Positions 1-9,801 of a DNA stretch of 64,000 bases are shown here, piece by piece. Where the stretch lies: assembly GCF_015209745.1 (NCBI RefSeq), contig NZ_CP063657.1, positions 2,480,001 to 2,544,000 on the forward strand. The letters run 5' to 3'. The notes beneath the pieces were generated by a model. It worked only from the letters and a program-made list of their open reading frames with translations, ran no database searches and had not been told where the DNA came from. The position numbers were made by a program, and so were the translations under genes. Source of the stretch: Lysobacter avium. Lineage in GTDB: Bacteria > Pseudomonadota > Gammaproteobacteria > Xanthomonadales > Xanthomonadaceae. Positions within the stretch are counted from its first letter, which is position 1. Every line of letters begins with the position of its first letter.

Positions 1-1
1 C

Positions 2-895
2 AACGCAGTCGGCTTGCGGAGTGAGCAGATGCTCTGGCAGGCCGCTGGCCGCTTGGCACTGGTGTATGCGGAGGCCGAGGCGGCAGCCCGTCGCTATGAA
101 CTTGCGGCAGAAGCGCTGTCGCTGGCCGAACAGGATGCGCGTGCGGTGAGCCTGCTGGTCAAGGAAGGACGCGAGGCCACGCTGCGCAGCGTCCAGGCCG
201 ACAGCGAAGCCGAAGCCGCACGCGCGACCTTGGGCCAGATGCAGGCGATGCGCGATGCGGCCTTCGCGCGTCTGTCTGCAATTGCCATGCTTGACGAACC
301 GGTCCAGGCGATCCGCGACAGCCTTTTGGATCGCAGCCCCCCGGTGAATGCGCTCGATACCGATGTCCCGCTGGCCGTTCGTATTGCACAAGCCGAATAT
401 GAAACGGCCAATCGCCGCATCACAGTTGAACAGCGGCGTGCGCGTCCCGCCGTCAACGCGACGATTGGCGCGCGTCGCTTCCGGGAGACGGGAGATGACG
501 CGTTGATTGTTGGCTTGAACGTGTCGCTGCCGTTGTTCGATCGTAACCGCGGTGGTATCAGCGCCGCCTACGCGGATCAACGCGCTGCGGAGGCGCGTCT
601 TGTCGCGCAACAACAAGATGTGAAGGCTGCGCGACTTGCGGCAGAAGCAACGCTCTCCGCCTCCAACATGCGTGCGCAAGCTTCGGATAGCGGCGTTGCT
701 GCTGCTGAGGAAGCCTACCGGCTTGCCCGCATCGGCTTCGATGCCGGCCGCATCTCGTTGCTTGAACTTCGCAGCACGCGCGCGGCATTGAATGCATCGC
801 GCGCTACCGCCGTGGACGCACGTATCGCACGCGTCCTTGCAGAAATCGACCTGGCGGGCCTGGAAGGCCGCATTCCGTTCCGGGAAGCACAATGA
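2..895 (+). CDS. czcC: CzcC-type outer-membrane efflux protein (5' truncated by window)
   Basis: Outer-membrane channel subunit of a heavy-metal RND tripartite pump; with CzcB and CzcA it would carry divalent cations out of the cell. The frame is open to the first base of the window, so the N-terminus, including any signal peptide, lies outside. The visible 298 residues are Ala/Glu/Arg-rich heptad-like helices followed by a short beta segment near LIVGLNVSLPLFDRNRG. A second helical repeat ends in GRISLLELRSTRAAL. This is the usual layout of the C-terminal half of TolC/CzcC proteins (normally about 420 residues). The stop overlaps the czcB start (ATGA), which indicates one operon. The exact metal cannot be read from this subunit. 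Confidence 0.85.
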   Translation, partial: NAVGLRSEQMLWQAAGRLALVYAEAEAAARRYELAAEALSLAEQDARAVSLLVKEGREATLRSVQADSEAEAARATLGQMQAMRDAAFARLSAIAMLDEPVQAIRDSLLDRSPPVNALDTDVPLAVRIAQAEYETANRRITVEQRRARPAVNATIGARRFRETGDDALIVGLNVSLPLFDRNRGGISAAYADQRAAEARLVAQQQDVKAARLAAEATLSASNMRAQASDSGVAAAEEAYRLARIGFDAGRISLLELRSTRAALNASRATAVDARIARVLAEIDLAGLEGRIPFREAQ

Positions 896-2151
896 ACATC
901 ACTACAAAGAATCAACTGATGCTTACCGCTGCGCTTCTCGCGGCCCTCGTGCTTGGTTTCGGCCTGGCGAAGCTCCCTATTGGATCGGGGACGCAAACCC
1001 TCAGCGCGGGCCACTCCGATGATGACGGTCATGCGTCGCAGGGGGACGATCAGAAGCAGGAAAGCCACACGGATCATGGCGCGAAAGACGGCCATGATGA
1101 AACGGAACAGCAAGGCCGTGACGCTGGAGAGGGCAAGGACGAGGAGGGTCTCGTTGCCTTGACGCCGGAGCAGATTGAAGCTTCGGGTATCAATGTCGTC
1201 GCAGTGGGCCGTGGCGGTGGTGAGGAAACCAGGCTGAGTGGCCGCGTCGAGCCTGCCATCGGGGCACGCGCCACTGTCGCAGCGTCGATCAGCGGACGCG
1301 TCGAACGCGTCATCGTGGCGCCGGGGACGCGCGTACGCGCGGGCGATCCCCTTGCAGTGGTAGTCAGCGGCGAGGCGGCAACGACGCGCGCCAACGCCGA
1401 TGCCGCACGTGCGGAGGCTGAGGCGGCGAGGTTGGTGTATCAGCGCGACCGGTCGCTGGTGACTCAGGGCGTCGTTGCGCGCCAAGATCTGGAAACCTCT
1501 CGCGCAAGGTCGCTTGCTGCCGACGCGGGTGCCCGTGCAGCGGCTGCTCAGGCGCACGCAGCAGGTGCGCCCGATTCAGGCGGGCGGGTGACGATTACCA
1601 GCCCCGTCCAGGGCGTCGTGGGGGCAGTACAGGTGGCTCCCGGTGGTTTCGTCAGCGCCGGCGACATCATCGCGAACGTCTCCGATCCATCGAAGACTGA
1701 GCTGGTCTTTTCGGCGCCACCGGCGCTTGCGGCGCAGATCGCTCCCGGAGCGCGGGTCGAGGTCATTGCCCCGAGCGGAAACTTCGCCGCCATCGTGCTT
1801 GGCGTCGCAGCCGATGTACGCGAACAGGGGGGCATGGCGATCATCCGTGCGCGGCCGGAATCCGGTCCATTGCCACCTGCAGGGTCTGCGGTCGCCGGTG
1901 TGATCGTCTCCGGTGAAGGTAGCGACAGCCTGACCGTGCCTGTTGATGCCGTGCAGAACGTTGACGGACGTTCTGTGGTGTTCGTGGCGGGCGACACGGG
2001 CTTTCGTGCACTGCCGGTGCTGGCAGGTCGACGGGCGGGCGGGCACATCGAGATCCTGAACGGACTGTCTGGCGATGAACGCATCGCCGGAAAGAATGCA
2101 TTTCTGCTCAAAGCCGAGCTCGCCAAGGGCGAAGCCGAGCACGGTCACTGA
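892..2151 (+). CDS. czcB: CzcB-type periplasmic adaptor of the RND metal pump
   Basis: Membrane-fusion subunit (419 aa) linking the inner-membrane pump CzcA to CzcC. An N-terminal hydrophobic anchor (about residues 8-28) is followed by a His/Asp/Glu-rich stretch (about 40-85). Such stretches in CzcB-like adaptors are thought to bind metal in the periplasm. Then come the lipoyl/barrel-sandwich half (GRVERVIVAPGTRVRAGDPL), an alpha-hairpin rich in Ala and Arg, the second lipoyl half (VTITSPVQGVVGAVQVAPGG) and a beta-barrel/membrane-proximal C-terminal region. Its ATG overlaps the czcC stop, and czcA starts nine bases after its own stop. Family assignment is firm; Zn/Co/Cd specificity is inferred from context. 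Confidence 0.93.
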   Translation: MNITTKNQLMLTAALLAALVLGFGLAKLPIGSGTQTLSAGHSDDDGHASQGDDQKQESHTDHGAKDGHDETEQQGRDAGEGKDEEGLVALTPEQIEASGINVVAVGRGGGEETRLSGRVEPAIGARATVAASISGRVERVIVAPGTRVRAGDPLAVVVSGEAATTRANADAARAEAEAARLVYQRDRSLVTQGVVARQDLETSRARSLAADAGARAAAAQAHAAGAPDSGGRVTITSPVQGVVGAVQVAPGGFVSAGDIIANVSDPSKTELVFSAPPALAAQIAPGARVEVIAPSGNFAAIVLGVAADVREQGGMAIIRARPESGPLPPAGSAVAGVIVSGEGSDSLTVPVDAVQNVDGRSVVFVAGDTGFRALPVLAGRRAGGHIEILNGLSGDERIAGKNAFLLKAELAKGEAEHGH

Positions 2152-2160
2152 GGACCCCAC

Positions 2161-5100
2161 ATGTTCAAGATCATCATTGAAACGGCCGTCCGCTACCGAT
2201 GGGCCGTTGTCTTCGCCGCGGCTGTCATCGCGGCCTACGGCTTGTTCCAGCTCAGCACGCTTCCCGTTGACGCAGTGCCGGACATCACCAATCGCCAGGT
2301 TCAGATAAACACGATCGCCCCGGCGCTGGCGCCCGGCCAGATCGAGCGCCAGGTCACCTACCCTCTTGAAACGGCCTTGGCCGGTATCCCGGGACTGACC
2401 AGCACCCGCTCGATCTCGCGCAACGGATTCTCGCAAGTCACCGCGATCTTCACCGACCAGACCGACATCTACTTCGCGCGCCAGCAAGTGGCGGAACGCA
2501 TGCGCGAAGTGCAGGAGGACTTGCCCGAAGCAGTGACGCCGATGATGTCACCGGTGACCACGGGGCTTGGCGAGGTGCTGATGTGGACGGTGGACTTCAC
2601 GTCGTTCGATCCAGAGAGCGTTGTTCCACCGAATGAGCCTGGCTGGCAGGCCGAGGGCGTCTATCTGACGCCCGAAGGCGACCGGCTGACGACGCCGGAG
2701 GCGCGCGCCACCTACCTCCGCACCGTGCAGGACTGGATCGTCGCACCGCAGATGCGCTCTGCCCCGGGACTCGCGGGTGTCGACACGATCGGCGGCTACG
2801 TCAAGGAGTATGCGATCCGCCCGAACGCCGAACGGTTGGCGGCCTACGGCCTGGGCTTGGGTGACCTCGTGGTGGCCTTGGAACGCTCCAACGTCCAGGC
2901 GGGCGCCGGGTTCATCCAACGTGCGGGCGAAGGCCTGATCGTCCGGGCTGACGCCCTGGCGCAAACCGTCGACGATCTCGCACAGGCGCCGGTCGCCAAC
3001 CGCGACGGCCTCGTTATCCGCGTCGCGGACGTGGCGAGCGTTGGCCTGGGGCAGGCACCGCGTCTGGGCGCTGCCACGCGCGATGGTCACGAAGCCGTGC
3101 TTGGAACGGCGTTGATGATTGCTGGGGGCAACAGCCGCACCGTGGCGCAAGCCGCGGCCGAACGCCTCGCCGAGGTCAATCGTTCCTTGCCGCCCAGCAT
3201 CGTGGCCGAACCCGTGCTCGATCGCAGCGTGCTGGTGAATTCGACGGTCAAGACGATCGCCAAGAACCTGACCGAGGGCGCGTTGTTAGTGGTTGCCGTG
3301 CTGTTCCTGCTGCTGGGCAACTTCCGTGCGGCGGCCGTCACAGCGCTGGTGATCCCGTTGTCGTTCCTGTTTGCGGTCATCGGCATGAACCGCTTCGGGA
3401 TCAGCGGCAACCTGATGAGCCTTGGCGCGCTCGATTTCGGCATCCTCGTCGATGGCGCGGTAATTGTGATCGAAGCCACTCTGCTCATGCTTGGCCAGAA
3501 GCGGGCCGAACTGGGTCGCGCACTGTCTACGGGCGAGCGTCTGGGCGTGGCGATCCAGGCGGCGCGCAAGATGGTGCGGCCTGCCGCGTTCGGTCAGCTG
3601 ATCATCCTGCTGGTGTTCGCGCCCATCCTGACGTTGGAGGGTGTCGAGGGCAAAACGTTCCAGCCGATGGCGGCGACCTTCATGCTCGCACTGATCGGTG
3701 CGTTCATCTTCTCCTTCACGTTCGTGCCGGCGATGGCTGCACTGTTCGTGCGCGAGCCCAAGGCCCCGCCTGCGCAAGCATCGGATCAGGGAGCTGGGAA
3801 CGGTCACAGCGGCGAACATGAAACCCGCATCATCCGTATCGTGCGCAGCAAGGTCGAACCGGCGATTCGCATCGCGGTTACGCGGCCACGCACCGTTCTG
3901 GCCGGTGCCGTCCTCATGCTTGCGATCGGCCTGACGGCGTTCCTCTCGCTTGGCCGGGAGTTCATGCCCACACTCGATGAAGGCAACCTCGCGATGCAGG
4001 CCTTGCGGGTTCCATCCGCTTCGCTGGAACAGTCGCTGACGATGCAGCTCGAGCTGGAGAAGGCGATTACGAGCGAGCCGGAGGTAGAGACGATTTTCTC
4101 TCGTACCGGTACCGCGGAGGCAGCCATCGATCCGATGCCCACGAACATCTCCGACAGCGTCATCGTGCTCAAGCCGCGCTCCGAATGGCCTGACGGATCA
4201 CTGGGCAAGGACGAACTGATCAGCCGGCTCGAAACCGTCGTCGGCAACCAGATCGGCAACGCCTATGATTTCAGCCAGCCCATCGAGCTGCGATTCAACG
4301 AGCTGATCTCCGGCGTGCGCACCGACCTGGCCGTCATGGTCTTCGGGGACGACTTCGACACCATGCAGAAGGCCGCGGACCAGGTTGCACTCAAGCTACG
4401 CGCGGTAGAAGGCGCGGCCGACGTCCGCGTGGAGCAGGTCTCGGGATTGCCGACGCTTACGGTGCGGGTTGATCACGCAGCAGCCGCGCAGTACGGCTTG
4501 ACCGCCGCGGACGTCAGCGAAGCGCTCGCGACCGGCGTCGGCGGGGCCTCAACGGGCAAGATCTTCGAAGGTGATCGTCGCTTCGATGTGGTGATCCGGT
4601 TCGGCGAGGAAGCGCGCAACGATCCGGCGCAACTCGCTGCGCTGCCCATCGTTGCGCCGGACGGCACGGTGGTGCCGCTGTCGTCTGTCGCACGCATCGA
4701 GATCAGCGAAGGTCCCAACCAGATCAGCCGCAACAACGGCAGCCGGCGGATCGTGGTGCAGGCCAACGTCCGTGGCCGCGACCTGGGCGGCTTCGTTCAG
4801 GAGGCGCAGGCTGCGGTAGCCGACGTGTCGCTTCCAGCGGGCGTGTACCTGACCTGGGGCGGACAGTTCGAGAACCTCCAGCGCGCGGAGGCGCGATTGA
4901 TGCTGGTGATTCCGATCGTGTTCCTGCTGATCGGAAGCCTGCTGTACATGGCGCTGGGCACGATCCGAGAAGCCGCACTGGTATTCGTCTGCGTGCCATT
5001 GGCGCTGGTAGGTGGTGCATTGGCGCTGCTCTTCCGCGGCATGCCCTTCTCGGTATCGGCAGCCGTGGGCTTCATTGCCGTCTCGGGCGTAGCCACGCTC

Positions 5101-5400
5101 AATGGGCTGGTGATGATGCAGGCGATCCGCGAGCATCTGACAGCCGGCGATTCGCCGCTGGAGGCTGCCGCCGCCGGCGCGGCAAGTCGCCTGCGTGCGG
5201 TGCTGACAACGGCGCTGGTGGCAATCGTGGGCTTCATCCCGATGGCCATCGCAACGGGATCCGGTGCCGAAGTGCAAAAGCCACTGGCAACCGTCGTTAT
5301 CGGCGGCCTGATCACGGCCACAGTGCTGACCTTGCTGGTGCTGCCCACTTTCGCTGCGCAGGCCTTGAAGCAGCATCGCCCCCGGCGACATGCGACATGA
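2161..5400 (+). CDS. czcA: CzcA-type heavy-metal RND efflux permease
   Basis: Proton-driven inner-membrane pump (1079 aa, the usual HME-RND length) with two repeats of six transmembrane segments and two large periplasmic loops. The TM4 signature DFGILVDGAVIVIEA carries acidic residues D425 and D431, matching the Czc-type proton-relay motif (DFGxxVDGA), so divalent metals such as Zn, Co or Cd are likelier than Cu/Ag. A short hydrophilic stretch after TM6 (about residues 536-560) contains His and Glu. An AGGA precedes the ATG by six bases. The stop codon overlaps the next start (ATGA), so the downstream CDF-like gene is probably translationally coupled. Confidence 0.95.
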   Translation: MFKIIIETAVRYRWAVVFAAAVIAAYGLFQLSTLPVDAVPDITNRQVQINTIAPALAPGQIERQVTYPLETALAGIPGLTSTRSISRNGFSQVTAIFTDQTDIYFARQQVAERMREVQEDLPEAVTPMMSPVTTGLGEVLMWTVDFTSFDPESVVPPNEPGWQAEGVYLTPEGDRLTTPEARATYLRTVQDWIVAPQMRSAPGLAGVDTIGGYVKEYAIRPNAERLAAYGLGLGDLVVALERSNVQAGAGFIQRAGEGLIVRADALAQTVDDLAQAPVANRDGLVIRVADVASVGLGQAPRLGAATRDGHEAVLGTALMIAGGNSRTVAQAAAERLAEVNRSLPPSIVAEPVLDRSVLVNSTVKTIAKNLTEGALLVVAVLFLLLGNFRAAAVTALVIPLSFLFAVIGMNRFGISGNLMSLGALDFGILVDGAVIVIEATLLMLGQKRAELGRALSTGERLGVAIQAARKMVRPAAFGQLIILLVFAPILTLEGVEGKTFQPMAATFMLALIGAFIFSFTFVPAMAALFVREPKAPPAQASDQGAGNGHSGEHETRIIRIVRSKVEPAIRIAVTRPRTVLAGAVLMLAIGLTAFLSLGREFMPTLDEGNLAMQALRVPSASLEQSLTMQLELEKAITSEPEVETIFSRTGTAEAAIDPMPTNISDSVIVLKPRSEWPDGSLGKDELISRLETVVGNQIGNAYDFSQPIELRFNELISGVRTDLAVMVFGDDFDTMQKAADQVALKLRAVEGAADVRVEQVSGLPTLTVRVDHAAAAQYGLTAADVSEALATGVGGASTGKIFEGDRRFDVVIRFGEEARNDPAQLAALPIVAPDGTVVPLSSVARIEISEGPNQISRNNGSRRIVVQANVRGRDLGGFVQEAQAAVADVSLPAGVYLTWGGQFENLQRAEARLMLVIPIVFLLIGSLLYMALGTIREAALVFVCVPLALVGGALALLFRGMPFSVSAAVGFIAVSGVATLNGLVMMQAIREHLTAGDSPLEAAAAGAASRLRAVLTTALVAIVGFIPMAIATGSGAEVQKPLATVVIGGLITATVLTLLVLPTFAAQALKQHRPRRHAT

Positions 5401-5981
5401 CGGCCGAAGTCGCCTCGCACAAGCGCATCCTGCGACAGGTCCTGTTGTGGAACCTCGGCCTGTTCTCCGGGCTGGGGGTGGCCGGTTGGATGGCCGACTC
5501 GAGCGCACTGCTCGCGAACGCCCTAGACAACGGGTCGGATGCGGCTGTGTATCTGCTGAGCTACATCGCCATCGACCGTCGTCCCGCGTGGAAACGTGGG
5601 GCGGCGTCGGTGTCGGGCGTCATGCTGCTGCTATTCGCTGCTGCAGTCATGGCGGACGTCGTCAGGCGATGGCTCTATGGCGCGGAGCCGCTGGGCCCGG
5701 TGATGATGGTGCTCGCACTGGTGGCGGCTGCCATCAACATGTGGTGCCTCGTCCTGTTGCGGCGCATCCGTTCCGACGACGTCAACATGAAGGCCGCGGA
5801 GACCTTCAGCTTGAATGACTTCATTTCCAATGGCGGCGTCATCGTCGCAGGTGGACTTGTGCTGTGGCTGGGCACGTCGTGGCCGGATCTCGTGGCGGGC
5901 GCATTAATCGCCGCAGTCGCTTTCAAGGGCGGGATCGAGATCCTGAAGAGCGTACGCGAGGACAGGCAATCTCCAGAGTAG
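5397..5981 (+). CDS. short cation transporter, CDF-like, lacking a C-terminal domain
   Basis: A 194-residue membrane protein with about five hydrophobic segments. The segment SALLANALDNGSDAAVYLLS resembles TM2 of cation-diffusion-facilitator proteins, where Asp/Asn residues coordinate Zn or Co. A second polar-in-membrane stretch, ETFSLNDFISNGGVIVAGG, resembles CDF TM5. The cytoplasmic ferredoxin-like domain of full CDF transporters (about 300 aa) is missing. The start overlaps the czcA stop, placing it in the czc operon as an auxiliary exporter. The CDF relationship is by motif only. Substrate and direction are inferred from the operon. Confidence 0.75.
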   Translation: MTAEVASHKRILRQVLLWNLGLFSGLGVAGWMADSSALLANALDNGSDAAVYLLSYIAIDRRPAWKRGAASVSGVMLLLFAAAVMADVVRRWLYGAEPLGPVMMVLALVAAAINMWCLVLLRRIRSDDVNMKAAETFSLNDFISNGGVIVAGGLVLWLGTSWPDLVAGALIAAVAFKGGIEILKSVREDRQSPE

Positions 5982-6122
5982 GCGAATCGGTTTGCGCGGC
6001 GGTCGACGACCTCCGAGCAACCATCCGGACACACATGGCAAGCCACTCCGCCGAGCGGTGTCATGCTAATTAAGACGCTTTTGCAAGTTCTATAGCAACC
6101 CTCACCTTGACCTCAAAGTAGG
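5982..6122 (+). other. czc operon-to-ATPase intergenic spacer
   Basis: A 141-base gap separates the czc block from the P-type ATPase gene. It contains an AT-richer stretch around 6065-6120 that probably carries the ATPase promoter. I could not pick out a convincing -35/-10 pair or a clear MerR-type dyad, so no promoter is called. Confidence 0.3.
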
Positions 6123-6128
6123 ATGGCC

Positions 6129-8603
6129 ATGACCGAAACGCTGCGTATCGACTTGCACATCCTGCTGCCGCAAGTACCGCATGAAGCGGATGCCTGCGTC
6201 GGACGATTGATCGATGATTTAAAGGGACGCAACGGCATCCAAGAGGTGCACGTACGTGCTGGCGTCGGCAGCACGCCAGCGCAGGTGTGTATTCATTACG
6301 ACCCGGATACCGTGCCGCTTGCGCGCATCCGTGACTTGGTGGAAGGGGCTGGTGCGGCCATCAGCGACCGTTATGGACATGTCTTGTGGGAAGTAGAGGG
6401 CATTGGTCACGAGCGTCGTGCGCGCACCGTGGCGGAACGGCTCAAGTCGCTGCCGGGCATCCTGGGGGCCGAAGCCAGCGCCACCGGCATGATGCATGTC
6501 GAGTTCGACCGCTCGGAAGTTTCTGAGGATCGCATCCTCGCCGTTCTTGCCGGCATGAAAATCGTGCCGGCCAGCGGCAAGGGGAAGCAGCACGGCAAAG
6601 CGGAACATGTGCACCGCGATGGCGACGGCCATGCACACGGCAAGGACGAGAGGCATGCGCATGGTGGCCTATTGGGACCCAACACCGAACTGATCTTTGC
6701 GCTGATATGCGGGGCCTTCCTGGTGGTCGGCTTCGCCATGGAGAAGCTCGCTCCGGGGGCGCCGGCATGGGCGCCCCTGGCGTGCTACGTCGCGGCCTAC
6801 GTCTTCGGTGGCTTTTACACGTTGCGCGAGGCGATCGACAACCTGCGCCTGAAGCGTTTCGCAATCGACTCGCTGATGCTGGTCGCCGCCGCGGGCGCCG
6901 CGGCGCTCGGCTCGTGGGCCGAGGGTGCGCTGCTGCTGTTCCTGTTCAGCCTGGGGCACGCACTCGAGCACTACGCGATGGGACGTGCCAAGCGCGCCAT
7001 CGAAGCACTGGCCGAGCTCGCCCCGGAGACAGCCACTGTGCGACGCGACGGTACGGTGCGTGAGGTTCCGGTTGAAGAGCTCGCAGTCGCCGACGTGGTG
7101 CTGGTCAGGCCGAACGAACGTCTGCCTGCCGATGGCTTCATTCTGCTCGGCACGACCAGCGTCGATCAGGCACCTGTCACCGGCGAGAGCATTCCGGTGG
7201 ACAAGCGTCCCGTGGGCGACCCTACGGAAGCCCGTGCACAACCCGATAGCATCGATGCAGAGTCGCGCGTATTCGCCGGCACGATCAACGGCAGTGGCGC
7301 GATCGAGATCGAGGTCACAAGGCGATCGGGCGACTCGGCGTTGGCGCGGGTCGTCAAGATGGTCAGCGAGGCCGAAACACGCAAGTCGCCGACGCAGCGC
7401 TTCACAGACAAGTTCGAGCGCATCTTCGTTCCAGCGGTTCTGGCGCTGGCCATCCTGCTGCTTTTTGCGTGGGTGGTGATTGACGAGCCATTCCGTGACA
7501 GCTTCTACCGCGCAATGGCGGTGCTGGTGGCCGCCAGCCCGTGCGCGCTGGCCATTGCCACACCAAGCGCGGTGCTGTCGGGCATCGCCCGCGCGGCACG
7601 TGGCGGGGTGCTGATCAAGGGCGGCGCGCCACTGGAGGAACTCGGGTCGCTCAACGCGATGGCGTTCGACAAGACCGGCACCCTGACCGAAGGCCGTCCG
7701 CGCATCACCGACGTCCTGCCGATCGAGGGCGTGTCGGAAGACGAGCTGTTGACGGTCGCCGTCGCTGTCGAGTCGCTGAGCGACCACCCCTTGGCAGCCG
7801 CCATTGCGCGCGACGGCCGCGAACGATTGGGTGACATCGCGATTCCAGCCGCCAGTGGCATGCAGAACCTCATCGGCCGCGGCGTGACCGCCACGCTTGG
7901 TGACGAGACTGTCTGGATCGGCAAGGCGGAAATGTTCGGCACCGAGGGCATTGCGCCGCTCGGCGCGTCCGCTGCCGCGTCCATCGCGCAACTGCGCGAA
8001 GCGGGCCGCACCTCGATGGTGGTGCGGCGCGGCACCCGGGATCTTGGAGCGATCGGTCTGCTCGACACGCCACGCGCCGGGGCTCGCGAGGCGCTTCAGC
8101 GTCTGCGCGAACTCGGTATCCGCCGCATGATCATGATCTCCGGCGACCACCAGAAGGTCGCTGATGCGATTGCACGGGATGTGGGTCTGGATGAGGCCTG
8201 GGGCGACCTGATGCCCGAGGACAAGGTCGAGTCGATACGCAAGCTGAGGGAGCAGGACAAGGTCGCGATGGTCGGAGATGGCGTCAACGACGCACCGGCG
8301 ATGGCCAATGCAACCGTCGGCATCGCGATGGGTGCGGCCAGCTCCGATGTGGCGCTTGAAACCGCAGACGTTGCGCTGATGGCGGACGATCTGCGCAACC
8401 TGCCCTTCGCGGTCGGGCTCAGCCGGCACACCCGTGGCGTGATCCGCCAAAACGTGTTTGTCAGCCTCGGCATCGTCGCCTTGCTTGTGCCAGCTACGAT
8501 CTTCGGCCTCGGGATCGGGCCGGCAGTCGCGATTCATGAAGGTTCGACGTTGCTGGTTGTCTTCAATGCACTTAGGTTACTTGCCTATAAGGATCGCAGT
8601 TGA
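6129..8603 (+). CDS. P1B-4-type heavy-metal P-type ATPase (CzcP/CtpD-like)
   Basis: ATP-driven metal exporter of the inner membrane (824 aa). The permeation motif is Ser-Pro-Cys (S470-C472), not CPC, and the last membrane helix carries HEGST (H803). This SPC plus HEG(G/S)T pair is the hallmark of the P1B-4 subgroup (Zn/Co/Fe-type exporters such as CzcP). The phosphorylation site DKTGT starts at D514; TGES and GDGVNDAP are present. The N-terminus has no CXXC metal-binding domain. It has a degenerate ferredoxin-like region and a His-rich linker at about residues 155-182. I chose the ATG at 6129 over 6123 because AGGA sits five bases upstream of it. It follows the czc operon on the same strand. 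Confidence 0.92.
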   Translation: MTETLRIDLHILLPQVPHEADACVGRLIDDLKGRNGIQEVHVRAGVGSTPAQVCIHYDPDTVPLARIRDLVEGAGAAISDRYGHVLWEVEGIGHERRARTVAERLKSLPGILGAEASATGMMHVEFDRSEVSEDRILAVLAGMKIVPASGKGKQHGKAEHVHRDGDGHAHGKDERHAHGGLLGPNTELIFALICGAFLVVGFAMEKLAPGAPAWAPLACYVAAYVFGGFYTLREAIDNLRLKRFAIDSLMLVAAAGAAALGSWAEGALLLFLFSLGHALEHYAMGRAKRAIEALAELAPETATVRRDGTVREVPVEELAVADVVLVRPNERLPADGFILLGTTSVDQAPVTGESIPVDKRPVGDPTEARAQPDSIDAESRVFAGTINGSGAIEIEVTRRSGDSALARVVKMVSEAETRKSPTQRFTDKFERIFVPAVLALAILLLFAWVVIDEPFRDSFYRAMAVLVAASPCALAIATPSAVLSGIARAARGGVLIKGGAPLEELGSLNAMAFDKTGTLTEGRPRITDVLPIEGVSEDELLTVAVAVESLSDHPLAAAIARDGRERLGDIAIPAASGMQNLIGRGVTATLGDETVWIGKAEMFGTEGIAPLGASAAASIAQLREAGRTSMVVRRGTRDLGAIGLLDTPRAGAREALQRLRELGIRRMIMISGDHQKVADAIARDVGLDEAWGDLMPEDKVESIRKLREQDKVAMVGDGVNDAPAMANATVGIAMGAASSDVALETADVALMADDLRNLPFAVGLSRHTRGVIRQNVFVSLGIVALLVPATIFGLGIGPAVAIHEGSTLLVVFNALRLLAYKDRS

Positions 8604-8935
8604 TGCAGATCGTGCCGCTGCCGATGCCGTGCTGAACTGGCGGTCTGATGATCGCAACCTGGTCAAACAGGCTGAGGTCAGCCATTACCGGATCAGTAGG
8701 CAGTCGAACGCATCGAGTTCTGTGCCAGTGTCCTGATTGTTGTTTCCTTGCTCGGACGCTCAAGCCGAGGCATCCGCGCCGGACCCGACTCCTTGGGCGC
8801 GGCGCCTGCCGGCCGGCTGGCCGGCATCGCCGCGAAACGTCAACCACTTCGCACGCACATCGCTGGTTGAGCTGCGCACCTACCGAGGTGGCACAGCCGA
8901 GATCGCAGCCTGCCTGTGCAGTCACTATCGAAGTC
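8604..8935. other. 332-base stretch with no recognisable gene
   Basis: The stretch lies between the ATPase stop and the left end of the IS3-family element. Several short open frames cross it on both strands, but none has a ribosome-binding site or a recognisable motif. In particular, none reads like the missing N-terminus of the TraB/GumN gene on the other side of the IS. It may be leftover sequence from a deletion associated with the insertion. Confidence 0.4.
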
Positions 8936-8957
8936 GGGTTCTACCCCGTTTCCACGG
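8936..8957 (+). repeat. left terminal inverted repeat of the IS3-family element
   Basis: Paired with 10138-10159. The outer 13 bases match perfectly and the inner part is imperfect. Confidence 0.7.
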
Positions 8958-9801
8958 ACGGTTTGATTAAGGCCTGAAACTCCCGATCACGCCGGGCAAC
9001 TCTACGGCGCATTCGCGGGTTGTGGAACCGCTCGAAGTAGTCGAACAGATCCGCCCGCGCCTCGTCCCGGGTCCGGTAGTGGGTGCGGTGCACGCGCTCC
9101 CGCTTGAGCACCCCAAAGAATCCTTCGCACGCCGCGTTGTCGCCGCAATGGCCGACCGCGCTCATGCTGCAGACCAGGGCGTTGCCGCCCAGAAACTTCT
9201 GGTACGTGCCGCTGATGAACTGCCCGCCGCGATCCGAATGCAGGATCACTTCGTTCTCGCCTTCCCGCTGCCACACCGCCATCTGCACGGCCCGCACGAC
9301 CATGTGCCGGTCCTGGCGATGGTGCATCGACCAGCCCATCACCCGTTTGCAGTACAGGTCCAGCACGACGCACAAGAACAGCTTGCCCTCGATCGTCACG
9401 ATCTCGGTGATGTCCGTCACCCACTTGGTCTCCGGCTCGACGGCGTCGAAATCGCGTTCCAGCAGATTCTCGACCCCAACCGGTCGACTGCCCGGCTTCT
9501 GGCCAAAGCGACGCTTCTTGCGCTGCGGCCAGCCCTGAAGCCCGTTCACCGCCATCAGTCGCGCCACCCGGTTGAGGCTGGCGCTTTCGCCCTCGTCGCC
9601 CAGGTCTTCGTGCATGCGCGGCGCGCCGAGAACGCCTCTGCTGTCCTCATGCATCTCCCGGATACGCACCAGCAAACGCGCATTGTCCTGCGCCCGCGGT
9701 CCGGGCTTGCGCCCGGACCAGGCGTAGAAGCCGCTGGTCGACACTTCAAGGCAACGGCACATCATCCCGACGGGATAGTCGCTGCGGCAGTACTCAATCA
9801 C
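8941..9801 (-). CDS. IS3-family transposase OrfB (DDE integrase core)
   Basis: Catalytic half of the transposase, 286 aa, with an HTH_21-like N-terminus ([14 protein letters not shown]) and an rve/DDE core. The three acidic residues are visible in VTDITEIVT (first Asp), LHSDRGGQF (second Asp) and [14 protein letters not shown] (Glu), so the active site appears intact. The annotated start is a GTG overlapping the OrfA stop (GTGA). The frame stays open upstream as [12 protein letters not shown], typical of OrfB made as an OrfAB fusion by -1 frameshifting. A run of six T then four A at about 9847-9856 (minus-strand reading) is the likely slippery site. Confidence 0.92.
   Translation of the reverse strand: MIEYCRSDYPVGMMCRCLEVSTSGFYAWSGRKPGPRAQDNARLLVRIREMHEDSRGVLGAPRMHEDLGDEGESASLNRVARLMAVNGLQGWPQRKKRRFGQKPGSRPVGVENLLERDFDAVEPETKWVTDITEIVTIEGKLFLCVVLDLYCKRVMGWSMHHRQDRHMVVRAVQMAVWQREGENEVILHSDRGGQFISGTYQKFLGGNALVCSMSAVGHCGDNAACEGFFGVLKRERVHRTHYRTRDEARADLFDYFERFHNPRMRRRVARRDREFQALIKPSVETG

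Noticed and set aside
6061-6122. MerR-type operator before the P-type ATPase
   Set aside because: There is suggestive AT-rich sequence but no symmetrical dyad with the 19-20 base spacer expected of MerR promoters.
8648-8977. Short frames between the ATPase and the IS as genes
   Set aside because: They overlap one another on both strands, lack ribosome-binding sites, and resemble nothing known.
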